From NCBI GenBank assembly GCA_022829145.1, contig CM040741.1, positions 61,503,047 to 61,567,046 on the forward strand: a stretch of DNA of 64,000 nucleotides. Reading direction: 5' to 3'. Source of the DNA: Albula goreensis. Its lineage: Eukaryota > Chordata > Actinopteri > Albuliformes > Albulidae. The position numbers and the translations under genes are program-made. The notes below the pieces were generated by a model. The model had not been told where the DNA came from. It made no database searches and worked only from the letters and a program-made list of their open reading frames with translations. Shown one piece after another: positions 38,669 through 50,672 of the stretch (positions are counted from its first letter, which is position 1; each line of letters starts with the position of its first letter).

Positions 38669-41600
38669 GCATGGTGAGCGAGTGTCCCCAATTCCTTTTA
38701 CCTTCATTTTGTCCACACTGAGTTATTTACCCTTGATTTTTCCATAATCCTTGCCAAATATGGAAATTATTTTCCGAATTACAGCTTACACCATAGGGCA
38801 AAATGGAATGTACAGTTTAGTGCTGGAGGCTCAGTCCTGCATGTAGCTAATAAACAAATACAGAAAATGCAGAAGAATTTTTACATTTTGCCTTGCAGGT
38901 CTTATAACTTTATTGAGGGAAGGCTGCTGCTGTTTGGTAACCTTGTGATAAGGAGAACGCTACAAAAACATTTATAAAAGAAGCAAAAAGTGGGACAAAA
39001 ACCTTGCAGAACAACAGATGTTTATCATATGTCTAGTTAAATATTTTTGTCTGTAGCTGCTCTACTGCATTCCCTATTATGGTGAAAGCTCATATTATGT
39101 TATGCAGAAATGTAGTACTGAGCTCACAAAGAGTTGAGTATGGTATGGTAAACCTTACAGGATTACATAAGTGTCATCTGGGAGGAAGTGTTGAATAAAT
39201 GTAGCTTCATTAGAAATTCATGCTGCCATGTACAGAAAATGACTGAACTCCGGGCAAAAAAATATCATTTTTACAGTAGGTGTTCCCATTAAATTAATTA
39301 ACTATTGTAGGAGTTATTTGACCTGGAAGCAGAAGCAAAAGCAGCATACAGCAGATATATCCATCATGGAAATATCCTTCAGATGGGCATGTAGAGAGAA
39401 TGCTCTGTATAAATCTAATCAATACAAAATAAATAGTACAAGACAATCCTAGCTCCATGTTCTGGTAAGACATTAATATGATTGCTTGACACCTACATGG
39501 CCCTTTTGAAGTCAGTGCAATTATGACGACAAGATCAGATTCACAAATCCATCCTAATGAACAGAACAATATTCTGTGCGACAAACCAAGCTAATTTGTG
39601 CCAACACTGATGTCTGCTCCGAACAGCTGAATTTCAATTCTGTCTTAACAGAAGAAAAGTCCAATGTGTTTTACTTTCAGCGCAGGAATAAACATCAGTT
39701 TATCATTACTGGCCAACTGACAGAGAAAGAATACAATTGTACATTGACGAGGTACAACATATTTGGCTCGCGCAGTGAATGCTAGCAATTTCATTTTCCA
39801 CTTGTTTCAAGGCCACATGCACCTTCTCTGTGATTTCATTTCAGATTTCTACAAAGTCAATGAAAGAGCTGCAAACTCCAAATTGATCTGACCATGAAAT
39901 GTTTATGTAATGTCCACTGCACTCTGAACTTCAGTTTTAGCTTCACAGCCAGACATACATGCTGCCCTGTGAAGTCAAGAGATGAAGCTGTTTCCAAGGG
40001 GCACTCTGCTGGTCCGCACAACTCATAATAAGGTCAGACGGACTTGTGGAAGAGGAGTCGAGTGTAACGTAATCAATCACATCACGGGAAATGCTGATGG
40101 ATTCAGACGAGCAGAGAAAACCACAACCGCTAATTTCTCATTCTGTGACACACTCAGCGACTCCTGGGCTGTCAGATGCCCCAGATTCAAAAACACTGGG
40201 AATGGTAGTCAAGGGATGAGCTTTATATATTTAAATACAGCATGCATTGACTTTAAAGAATAATTCTCAAAAGCCCTCAAAATTCTGTGTGTTTTTTTTT
40301 TTTTTTTACTTTAGACTCAAAAAACAAAGACTAGATCGTTGAATTCATTCTGTAGTTTTTGTTTTAAAACGGGGCCTTGTGTGTTCATTGCCTAATAGAA
40401 CTATTTTGCTGACAGGTTTGTCAGGGTACATTACATGGTGTATGTTTATGTCACAATAGCTGTATGTAAATGGATATCAGCAACAGATATATGTTACTGG
40501 ATGAGTCACATGACTTTTCCACCTTCATTGTGCATGTGTGTCCCTCTGTTCAGACAAGGGAGAACAAAACAGGAGTCTTCACACTTTTCAATAGCTGCCA
40601 GTGGCTTCCTTCCTGCTCAAAAGAGGTGTGATTGCACACATGCCAAAAATCCCGAGGGCGAAAATAGAAAGAACTGGAGAATTCACGAAGGATTTCCTGC
40701 AAGGATTTCCTTGTGCTTGTTCCATGCACGTTTTTGGTGTTGCATTACAGCTGAGAGCTCTAATGTTAATCTAACAACACAAAATGTAGACCACCCAACA
40801 AAATCTCATTATACCAGTGTACTGAAAGCAAGAAAGATGCCTCGAATAGGAGAAAATGCATCATTTATGTTTAACTAATGACATTGCTTTTAAGGGCTAA
40901 GAGTCTGCCCCAACAAATTAGAAAACCCTGCATTACGCTCACCCCTCAATGGTGAAATAGCACAGTGAAAACAGTATTGATACTGAGTTTATCCAGATTC
41001 ATTAGGTATCTCAAATGCCAACAGATCATTCTCACTTCAAAGAATTATTTACTGAATATTTAGTGACATTAATTTAGGTATGCTCTATGTAGACGGGGTG
41101 AAACACAAATGAGAAGATACATTCACAGTAACTGCAAAAGAATTAATTATAAAAATAATTTCCCACCTGAGGTAAAGACGTTTTCATGCGACATTACAAA
41201 TCACTTTCAAAACCCTTTTCTCCTTAATTGCGATGGAAGTGAGCGTCTCAGCACCCAGAGATATTAGTTCGCTAATTATGTTTATGCTGATATCACAACA
41301 GCTGTGCTAACACGACAAAGCAAATGTGTTACGAGCATTACGGAGAGAGCACTTCATAAATAAATGGCTCTCAATATAGTGTGACTGCAACCATTTGTTC
41401 TGACTGTTCTAATTGAACAGCACGTTCAGTTCCCAAACAGACTCATTAGTTATCCAGAGAGGCCATGGAGAGGGATTTCAGAGTTGGGCTAACATGGCAT
41501 AAGGTTTTCTTTATGGGGGGGTCAGGGGGAGTCTAAATGAAACAGACACTCAAACCTTTGACTCCTCTCCATTTTTAAAAATGTAATTTTCTCCACGAAA

Positions 41601-41971
41601 CAGCACGTCATTCAGTAGGGAGCCATTGGCCGTGACGCGTTTGACTGAAAACAGACAGGAAAGCTCACCGGTGATATCCTAGACACGTGAGCCCGTCCGA
41701 GCGCGAGACAGATGAGAGCCCTGTGGTACTGCACCCGCAAGGGCTACCCCGCAGGCAGCTGGGACGTTCACCAAATATTTGCCTGGGTAGCCACTGGCAA
41801 AGCAAAAAACTCATCCAGTTCAACCATTCCTCCTATACCCCCTTTCTAATCAATATCACAACAGGTCTCAACTATCAGGACAACTTGCTGAAGTGCAACA
41901 AAACCCATTTCCCAATCTCTAGCTAACTCAGTAATGTTTGCTACCTCCCACACAGGACAGGAAAGCAAACA

Positions 41972-41994
41972 TTTTTTTTTTTTTTTTTTTTTTT
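41972..41994. repeat. 23-base T-run
   Basis: A homopolymer tract in intron 3. No adjoining element is recognised. Confidence 0.9.
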
Positions 41995-43319
41995 ACATAT
42001 CCATAAAAATATTACCGGGATATACGTGGGAGGGAGCTAAATAAATGGCTCAAGAAAACCATGAGCACAGAAATTTTGCTTCAATCACCATTTATGTTAA
42101 TAAAAGCAATAAAAGAAACTTTTCAGTCAAGCACACAACTAGATCATCATTCACAACATAAACTCACAAGTCACAAAGAACAATCTGTAAGGTATTAAAG
42201 TATTAAATTCATTATAGTGCATGGAAAAGTACATTTAAGTGTTCATGACAGCATAATGTACCAGCATTCTAGCCGCTGGGTCCAAAAGCACATTTGATAT
42301 ATTATCATTCAGTATGGCTTTGGCCTTAGCTCTTGGATTTGCTTCTTTCTGGAAATGATGTATAAATCACAGTCCTTATAAAAGTTGTGGACCAAGTATT
42401 TGGAATTGCATAAACTCGCACTGCAATAATTCTGGGGTATGATGTTCAGAGGGCCTGTGGTGTTGCATTGCAAAAGGCATTAGAAACCATGCTGAGCAAT
42501 GGAGGCATCAGCTTTATGATGCTCCAGATGTAGTTTGCACTAGGCCCATCAGCAGAGGCCAAAACACAAGCAAAATTATAAGGGATTTATCACAAAAAAG
42601 CAGTTTTACACTGAATTGATTCAAAAGCCTTTTCATGCAGTACACACAAAAATAGAGGTTTATATCACACATAAACCTTTAACTATTTGGCACCTTGATT
42701 CTCAAAGTCAAAGGACTAAAGGGACTTCAACGCTGGCAAACAGAGAGAGGATCCGTCCTTCTCAATTCAGTTCACGAAGGCCTGGCCGCAATGGACTTTG
42801 TCATTCAGCTCACAAATGTTTTTAAGCAGCAAAGTAAAAAGGTTGAGCGAGAAAAGAAAACACACACTAAATAATAAGATTGAATGAATGCCCAAACAAA
42901 TGACCTAAGCTTCATGCTAAATCACCTCAGGTTTGGAATACAGGGAATCCAGCAAAGCAAGACTAAGCTCACAAGCTCTCCCTTGATTGCTTGCTAGAGC
43001 ATTGTTGACTGTAGCCAAACTAGAAAGATGTTTGTATTTTGTACAACATGTAATGGCAGCAAATTTAAGCAATGCAAAAAAACCTTTGAAAACTGCAAGA
43101 GTACAATAGCCAGAGTTAACCTCTGCACATAAGGACTGTAGGATGGGTCTGACAGCTCAGTATTGCAAATATTGACGGACATTTCTCTAATATTTAATAC
43201 GTCCACATATGACTGAGCATGTGTTGTGAAAATCCACCATGTGCTCAAGGCTGGCTCTGCAGGTACACAACCTCCTGCTAACATTTAGAAAATCTGTGCT
43301 TTCAACCCCAGCTGGGAAA

Positions 43320-43350
43320 ACAAACAAACAAACAAACAAAAACACACAAA
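43320..43350. repeat. CAAA tetranucleotide repeat
   Basis: Five CAAA units followed by related AAACACACAAAC sequence. Confidence 0.9.
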
Positions 43351-46300
43351 CAAAAAAACGAGAGCAGAGAAGAAAACCCAGTCTAGTCATAAGAGCCTAG
43401 GATTGGCCTGGTAACTTCCTGTGTGTGTGCGAAAGACCCAAAGATTCAGAGAACTGCTAGCAGAGTCTAATAATTAGCCTCTTCACAAGGGAAATGTTCA
43501 GAACATTCAGTAACGACATGTGATGTGAATCCGGGGCAGATGAATTTATAACTGAGGTCATGTAGATGGTTAGATGGGCCTGTCCCACAAGTGCAACAAG
43601 AGAGCACATTAAAACTTCTCCAGCTCTGCTTCTGCAGCTGATGACTTTCTGCTTCATGCATTTAGAAAGTGCGAAAGGCCGTCCCTAGCTGCCCTTTTTT
43701 TCCCCGCAAATTCATGTCTGCGTTTCTTTTTTATTCCCGTTCATAACCCTCTCACCCCTTCCCCCCTCCAAAAGCCTGCACTCGCGCCCGGAGACGGCCA
43801 CCCCTATCACACGCTACATCCTGCCAGCGCACAGGAACTGAAGCTCGGGAGGCAGGGGCAATGCCTCTTCCTCTAGGCCATGACGCAATCACTTCCTGTG
43901 GTGCGATGGCAATGTTGGGATATCATGCCGCTTGAAGCCAACTAGCAGAACATTGCTTATTAGATCTGAAAAATATTGCTCCCAAGGGGCGCCGCAGAAT
44001 AGATTACGGCTGACTGCCTTTGTTGTTTACTCGGCACAATGTTTACACAATAATACTTATCATACATAACGCAGAATGATGCCACAAACAGTGGCGTGGG
44101 CAAAAACATGATGACAGGGGTGGCTGTGTTCTTTTCAGTTTGGTCTCATCAAGACATAATGCCATGCATAACTTCCCCCGAAAGTCTAAAATGTAATGTT
44201 CTTTATTTTACAGTTTAGCAACGGAATGGCAGTTTAAGTATTTTTTTCCCCATGATTTATCATCACATGACACTTCTCACCAGCTCTTATGCACGAGTAC
44301 ATGAACTGAGTGAATTACATCTCTATGTCATAACTCATTTTAAGTCTCACATTTATTATTTTTACAAGAGTAAAAACCCACTCTCCCGTACTTGTTACAT
44401 TTATTCAGAAAGTAGGGAACTAGGAAGAGAGACACATAACAGAATTGGCTGGACATGAGCTTGACCCCATGGCCTTTGGAGAGAAGTATATACTATGTGT
44501 GTTGCTGGGAGGGAGCTTTGCAGCTAAACCACATCTTCACCACAGGTCACACATTTTTTGAGGAAACAAAGATATTTTTTTTTATTTTTTAAAAAAACCT
44601 TGCTTTCCCTTCCTTCTTTTTAATTTGAGCTGCTTCCAGGTCAGGAAATTCCCAGTCTATCGTAGCTGCACCCCATCTGCTTGCTAGAATGACACGAGCA
44701 CGCTGCTAAAATTAATATAAATTCAAATTCTACATAAGCAAACCAGTCACAAACTAGTTTACCATATCCACAGCTTGTAGCTAAGTGCTTGGCATCTGTG
44801 TATGTGTTCGGTTTATTTAGAATGAGTGCTTTTCTGACGTCTGAGAGCCTGAAGTTGGTTACAAAACCACAAATTAATTCAAGACAGCTTCTGTTCCAAA
44901 ATATAGAAAGAGAATATCTGCAGGACGTGTACATTGGTGAAGTTGAAGTAAATCAGATTCCTTCCTAAAATTTACAGTGAGCTTCCACTTAATAATTACG
45001 AATTCAAAAATGATGTTGACTCCCAATTCAGAAAATGCCATGGCCACACATTCTGATATAACTTGCACATATTTTAGGGGTAGTCTGGAATTCAAGGGTC
45101 TTTTATGACCTCAATGGATTCACCTTGCATTGTTGGAAAATGACAAGCTTTAACAGTCTGAATGGGCTGTTTTTTTGTCATTAAACTTGCTTATGCTGAT
45201 GTAAACCCGTAATGTATACCACAGTTAAGTGTTTCTGTTTAAATTGAATGGAAATTATTTTGGCGAGTCTCAAGGTTGGCAGGGACAGCCTCATTCCAAA
45301 GAGCCTTCAGTGTGAGGCAAACAGAGGCCTTTAGAGTGGACGTGAGGGGTAATTAGATTTCATTCACTCTTGGCAGAAATCACGCAGCAGGTGTCCCGCA
45401 GCTGTGAAGTGTTTCTCAGTGATGTTTCTCAAAAATGCTCACAGAGGCTCTGAAACGCCAGGACACAAATCTCATTTTGTTTTCGGCGCGAGTGAAACAT
45501 TCACTTCAATTACAGCAGTCTCAATGTCATCACAACTTCTGCTTGTGCACAGCAGCGGGCCCACGGAACTACACAGCATACTAATCAGCGTGTAAAGAAA
45601 GAGGACTGTAAGACGGCCGCAACGGATCACACATCTACTGTACCAAGATCGTCTGAATTACCGATCTTACAAAAAATACACAATAGGATTGAGTAATTAT
45701 ATTCCAAGCTCAAGAACATTTGAGACATCTTCCCATTCAAACAGCTCAATGCCACCTCACAAAAGTGCTCGTTTGATGAATATCTCTGCATTACATGAGT
45801 GGGTCTTACTTATTGTACCATTATGTTCTTTCATAAAGTACTTTTGTCTTAGAAACTACAGTATTAAGAAACTAATCATTTATATTAATAATTAATAATT
45901 TACTTATGATTAATTGTATAGTGGGCATTATAAATTAAGATGTTCAACTCAAAATCTATACAGAAGCCATACATTGTAGGCTCTGTGATCTAAAGGACAT
46001 GGCATTTCTCCACTGTTTTACAGGAAACATTTCAGAGGTGCCTCTGATACATTTGGGAGAGAGAGGGTTTGGCTCAAGGCAAACGGCACACAGAAACTTT
46101 TCTCTCTTTCTCATCAAGGTAATGGTTCATATATAGAGTTACACAATATATCAATTTATTGACTTTCTTTTGAGGTGCCCAAAAGCATTTAAATCTTTGG
46201 GTCCACCAAGGAGTTAAAGCTTTGTATAACAGGAGAAAACCAGCAACAGAGAATTATGTTGATGATAAGGGGAGTGAGTATGGGAGAATCTCTGTGTAGA

Positions 46301-47323
46301 TGAAGCCAAGATAATAATTGATTATATAAAGGTGGTCGCCCAGGATGTTCAGACACTTTTGTAACATGGGCGTCGCTAAAAGTGACAGTCCTGTACAAAA
46401 AGCCACTGGGGGAAGCTGTGCATGGAGGGACATTTTGAGAATGCCCTTTAGAAAACACTGCTGATTAAATAATATAGCATACTGTATTGAATTTTCCCAA
46501 ACAGACTCATTGATGCCCATATTGAATTTCTGAGAGCATTCAATACAGTGTTCAGGTATCTCCTTTGTTCACCAGTCCCACTTTGTACTCAAAGAACCTG
46601 CAAATTTTTGCTTTTTGTGTGTGTGTGCACGACGCTTCGTTCTCATTTATAAAACACTGGCATCACACCATTTATCAATCAGAGAGTAATCAAGAAAAGG
46701 TTTTAGGCTATAAGTGGGTATATTGAGCTATTCAATTATTGATCACTCCCCATACTGCAATTAGTGGGTAAAGGCCTTATTTAATGAAATTTAAAACTTT
46801 CCACTGCACAACCATTGCATGATCTTCTTATCTCATGAAAAGCGCTATCATTACCTGGCCACACACAGCGAATAGACTATAAACTACTATTAGGGAGCTT
46901 TGTGCTGCGTGTCTGCTCTGTACCACCAGATTTTAACAGCCCCATTACTATTCCCACATTCATGACTTCTGTCCTTTTCAAAATTAGGCTTTTTTTTTGC
47001 AAATTGCAGAGAGCCAATCTACAAATTGAACATCTTGTATTTCTGATTATTTTTCCCCATGCGCGGGTTTGCAACCATGACTGTGTTTAAAAAGACAAAG
47101 CCTGCAGGTTGTGAACTGAGAAATGTAATTAGGAAAGCGCCATTTTCCTTCCAACCTTAAAATGAGAGAATTTAGTCGAGCTAGTGGGCTGTTTACCATC
47201 ATGGCTACAAAAGACACTATCACTGTGCACAATTACTTTTTGCATAATTTTGCAATAGTTAAAGGAAATTGTTGAGGTGATGCTAAAACAGTGTATTCAC
47301 CACAGCTGCACAAAATATATTCC

Positions 47324-47345
47324 TTTTTTTTTTTTTTTTTTTTTT
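47324..47345. repeat. 22-base T-run at the exon 3 donor
   Basis: On the transcript this is a run of A starting six bases into intron 3, directly after gtaagg. Confidence 0.92.
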
Positions 47346-47351
47346 CCTTAC

Positions 47352-47496
47352 CAGGGTCATTGTGTGAGTGGGGAACCACAAAAACTTGCAACGGTTCATT
47401 GTCCCACTCATGTTCATCGTACGAAATGTCGAAACCCTGTTTCCAGACTCCGCCATCAGGGTTGTCGAATGTGAGCAGGTCGTAGACATCCAGCAT
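47352..47496 (-). CDS. man2a1: Alpha-mannosidase II exon 3: start of GH38 domain, zinc ligands
   Basis: Starts [20 protein letters not shown] and ends in VVPHSHNDP plus the first base of a Gly codon (phase 1). HSHNDPG is the hallmark of family 38: by homology with Drosophila Golgi mannosidase II (His90, Asp92) its second His and the Asp bind the catalytic zinc. Here they are about His179 and Asp181, four more than in human, which fits a short insertion in the stem. The acceptor is a good pyrimidine tract (ttttatttctttcag). The donor, G followed by gtaagg, runs straight into 22 adenosines in the transcript (T-run at 47324-47345). Confidence 0.96.
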
Positions 47497-50405
47497 CTGA
47501 AAGAAATAAAAAATAATAGAAGTGTCTGAAAATTCAATTGAGGTCCCAGAGGTTTTCGCCCTCCGCCTGACAAGCGAGAACGTGGACAGCACTTCGGGGG
47601 CCTGCTAATGTTCCGGTTGAGGGCTTTCCCCTCAAAGCCCCTTTTTCTATCTGTTCTGCACCCCTGCCTCCCCCTGCACCCAGGCGCAGAGCAGCAGCCA
47701 AGATGGCATAAGAGCATGCAAACAAACAAATGCAAAACACCTGTTCAGGACAGGGAACTCTTCACCTTAAAAAAAAAAACACTGTAAATGAGTAAAACAA
47801 GCTATTCGGACAGCATCCCACTCCACTGATACCTGCTGGAATGGCTTTAAATATCTTTAGAGTTCAAGAGTTAACAGAGTAAAACGGATACAAGCACTGC
47901 TAACTTACTATCATTTAATTATTACTGAATTATTCAATGTCCATTTATAATACATGTTTGGAGAGTTCATGGCTGCACTCTCCAAATGTATTTTGCAGGA
48001 CTGCAAACCATCTGGTTATGGTTTCCTTTCTACATATCAGGGGGATCACGGTCAGATTTTAGGCTGAATGTGGGATATAAATTTGAGAAGGGGTGGGGTG
48101 CAGCAGAAACAACATGGCCGAATTGAAACACCGATTGTAAAGCTAACACACATAAGCGTTATCTTAGCTCAGGTTCCCAGGTGAGGTGGCGCCACATGCC
48201 CAACGATACTTGTTTTCATGTGAATACATTTTACAAGAGAAAGGAAGAGTTAGGAAGCACCATAATGAACCATGAGTGAATGAGACTTCTTTCATACCTG
48301 ATATGCCACTGTAGTCTGGAGCATAATATGATTTAAGGATATGATACGCTCAGGTCAGGTGTATCGGATTCTGGTGGCACTAGCGTTCACGTGTCAGACT
48401 CAAATCTTTCTTCACCCCTACAGTAAACTGATGCACTTTTGTTGTCCTGTTTTATGGGTTTTGTGCTTAATATCTGCTTTTCTTGCAAATGCAGGTCCGA
48501 GTGATCTGACACACAAAGATCGTCCCCCTTAAACGCTTTTGCTTAATGATGCAACTGATGGCTGGGGTCAGCCCACTTCCTTTTCTGGCACACTTAAGCA
48601 TGATTTAAAGAACAGAAATCAAGTGATTACAGTGAGTATCCTGAGGCCATAAAAGGCCTAGAAACACTGTGATTTTATCATCCATTCATATAGCCCAAGG
48701 ATTGTGTTACAAGATATCCACCCCATGGAGTTAGTTGGTGATATATGGTATGCTCTATTTTGACATTTACATAAATATTGATTATTTCCCCCAAAAACAT
48801 GTTTTCAGGGAATTCCATTTTTGAAGTATTTCTCAGTGGATAAATTAAATTTTCACCTTATTTTCAGAGTTACTGCCTGCATGAGCAGAAAATAAATTAT
48901 ATCAGTTATATAAAATATAAAAAAATCTCATGTCTATGTTTTCTTTCCTTCAATACAAGTCATCAGTCCTACACCCCAGTGCATTCAAATCAAACAACAC
49001 ACCACTATTGAAAAGTTTAATCAAGTGTGTAACTTTATAGTGTGTGAAAAACCCTCCTTTTCCACGAATCCTTCTGTTTACATCTACCAGTTCTTATGCA
49101 CAACTGCTACAAAAGGAAACCACTATTGATAATTAAACAGGTTGATCAGATAAGAGACTATTACCATGCATAAATGGCCCTACTCAATGTACATCAAATG
49201 AGTAAGACTGCTTTCATAACATATTCATGGCATGTTAGGGAATAATTTTCACATTTCTCATTCATTTAGATATTAATGAAATTCTCAGATATCAGATAAT
49301 TATGCTAAGGTCTCTGCTCTAAAAAGCTTCCCCCTCTAGGCAATAAGATGGTGAATACATCAGTGCGATGGTAAATCATTCCCATGTATAAGGTCACACC
49401 ACAGACTGGATGAAAAAAAAAACCCTCATATCGTGCCAATATACTAATTTGGACAAAAACTTTGTAGAAAAAGGTTGAAATGTCAAAAAGATAATCTTCT
49501 CTGCATGAAAATATTTTGTGGGTAGCACAAGACAGTTTGCAGGAGCTCTAATTCTCAACTAAGAAGGAATACATTAAATTTTGAGGAGGTCTTATCTTTA
49601 ACTGATAAACTTTAACGTTTGATGCACATAATTTGCACAAATTACAAAAAAAATTACCGTTAAGATGCGAGTATGGTACCAGTTTAGAAGACGTTTTCAT
49701 TTTCGGGCTCAGTGGTTGAGTCCGGAAAGCTTCCAGGACATGCTGTCCCTGATCTTTTGATCCAATTCAGAGAGCCTCTGGCGATGAAGAGTTTTGAGCG
49801 CCGAGTTGTGAGTCAAATTGCGCACCTCGTGAACAAAATATTCATGCGGCCATGACAAATTGCTCTGCTTTGAGCGGGAGGCTCAGGGGAGGCCAGGCTC
49901 CACAAGCCTCCCTGCGTGAGCACCATTTTTGGGAGCCAAGCGTGTACTCCAGATTGAGGGGACTGGGGAATTGTGGGCTGGCTGAAAGGAGCAGGCTGCA
50001 GTTAGAAAAATCCCAAGCGGCCCAAAAAACTGGCTCCGAGCACGGCCAGGCTGGACTCGTGCAGGTGGCCTCAAAACAGTGACACGCGCAGACTCTGGCT
50101 CCTGGCAGACAAAAAGTAACCTCTGGCTTTATCAGTTCTCTGGGCTACCCTTTCACTGCTTGGTTCTTTTCCAAGGTGCAGGGCTGAGCTACCATTTAAA
50201 GCCTAATGATACACAGTTTCTCTCCCAGCCCATTACACTGTTTACTACTGCGAGCACCAAGGAGAGATGACAATATGCAAAACGGACATTCTACAGTGTG
50301 ACAAGAAGCAGAGCACCCCACTTAGTGTCTCTTTTGTCTTACAGACAAATCACATGACATTAACACAAGTTCTGGCTCTCCAGATCCCCATGGAAGAATC
50401 TTTAC
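47497..50405 (-). other. Intron 2
   Basis: A 2909-bp intron with standard ends. I see no clear repeat apart from a short A-run near 47769. The segment around 49690-50080 is GC-richer and could be regulatory. Confidence 0.88.
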
Positions 50406-50672
50406 CTGCACGCCATCTGCAGGCTTGGAGTAAGGCCTAGCGGCAAACTGACAGTCTTCAGAGTCGATGGGGACCACCAGCGGCGGAGAAGCCAGGAGTT
50501 CTGGGTAGGACCCCCGGGTCAGGTTCCCAAGCACCTCGGGGTTCCCCTTGCCATCCTTCACCGACTCACTGAGGTTGATGACAGAGTCCCTGATATTGGA
50601 GATGATCTCGTTGTTCTCCGCCAGCAGCCTCTCGAGATGGTCAATCTTCTCCTGCAGAATGGAGAGCTGGCC
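50406..50672 (-). CDS. man2a1: Alpha-mannosidase II exon 2: lumenal stem region
   Basis: Encodes 89 residues from GQLSILQEKIDHL to the residues PADGVQ, about residues 46-134. This is the stem linking the membrane anchor to the catalytic domain. The heptad-like stretch QEKIDHLERLLAENNEIISN looks like a short coiled coil and is the part that most clearly says MAN2A1. Two N-glycosylation sequons are visible (NLS in VINLSESV and NLT in LGNLTRG). The acceptor is ...tttatcag before GGC CAG, and the donor is CAG followed by gtaaag. The open frame runs on upstream to a Met codon ending at 50762, but that part is intron. The segment after the sequons is the least conserved part of the family, as expected for a stem. 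Confidence 0.95.

Noticed and set aside
40435..40878. 147-codon plus-strand open frame
   Set aside because: No recognisable motif and ordinary intronic composition.
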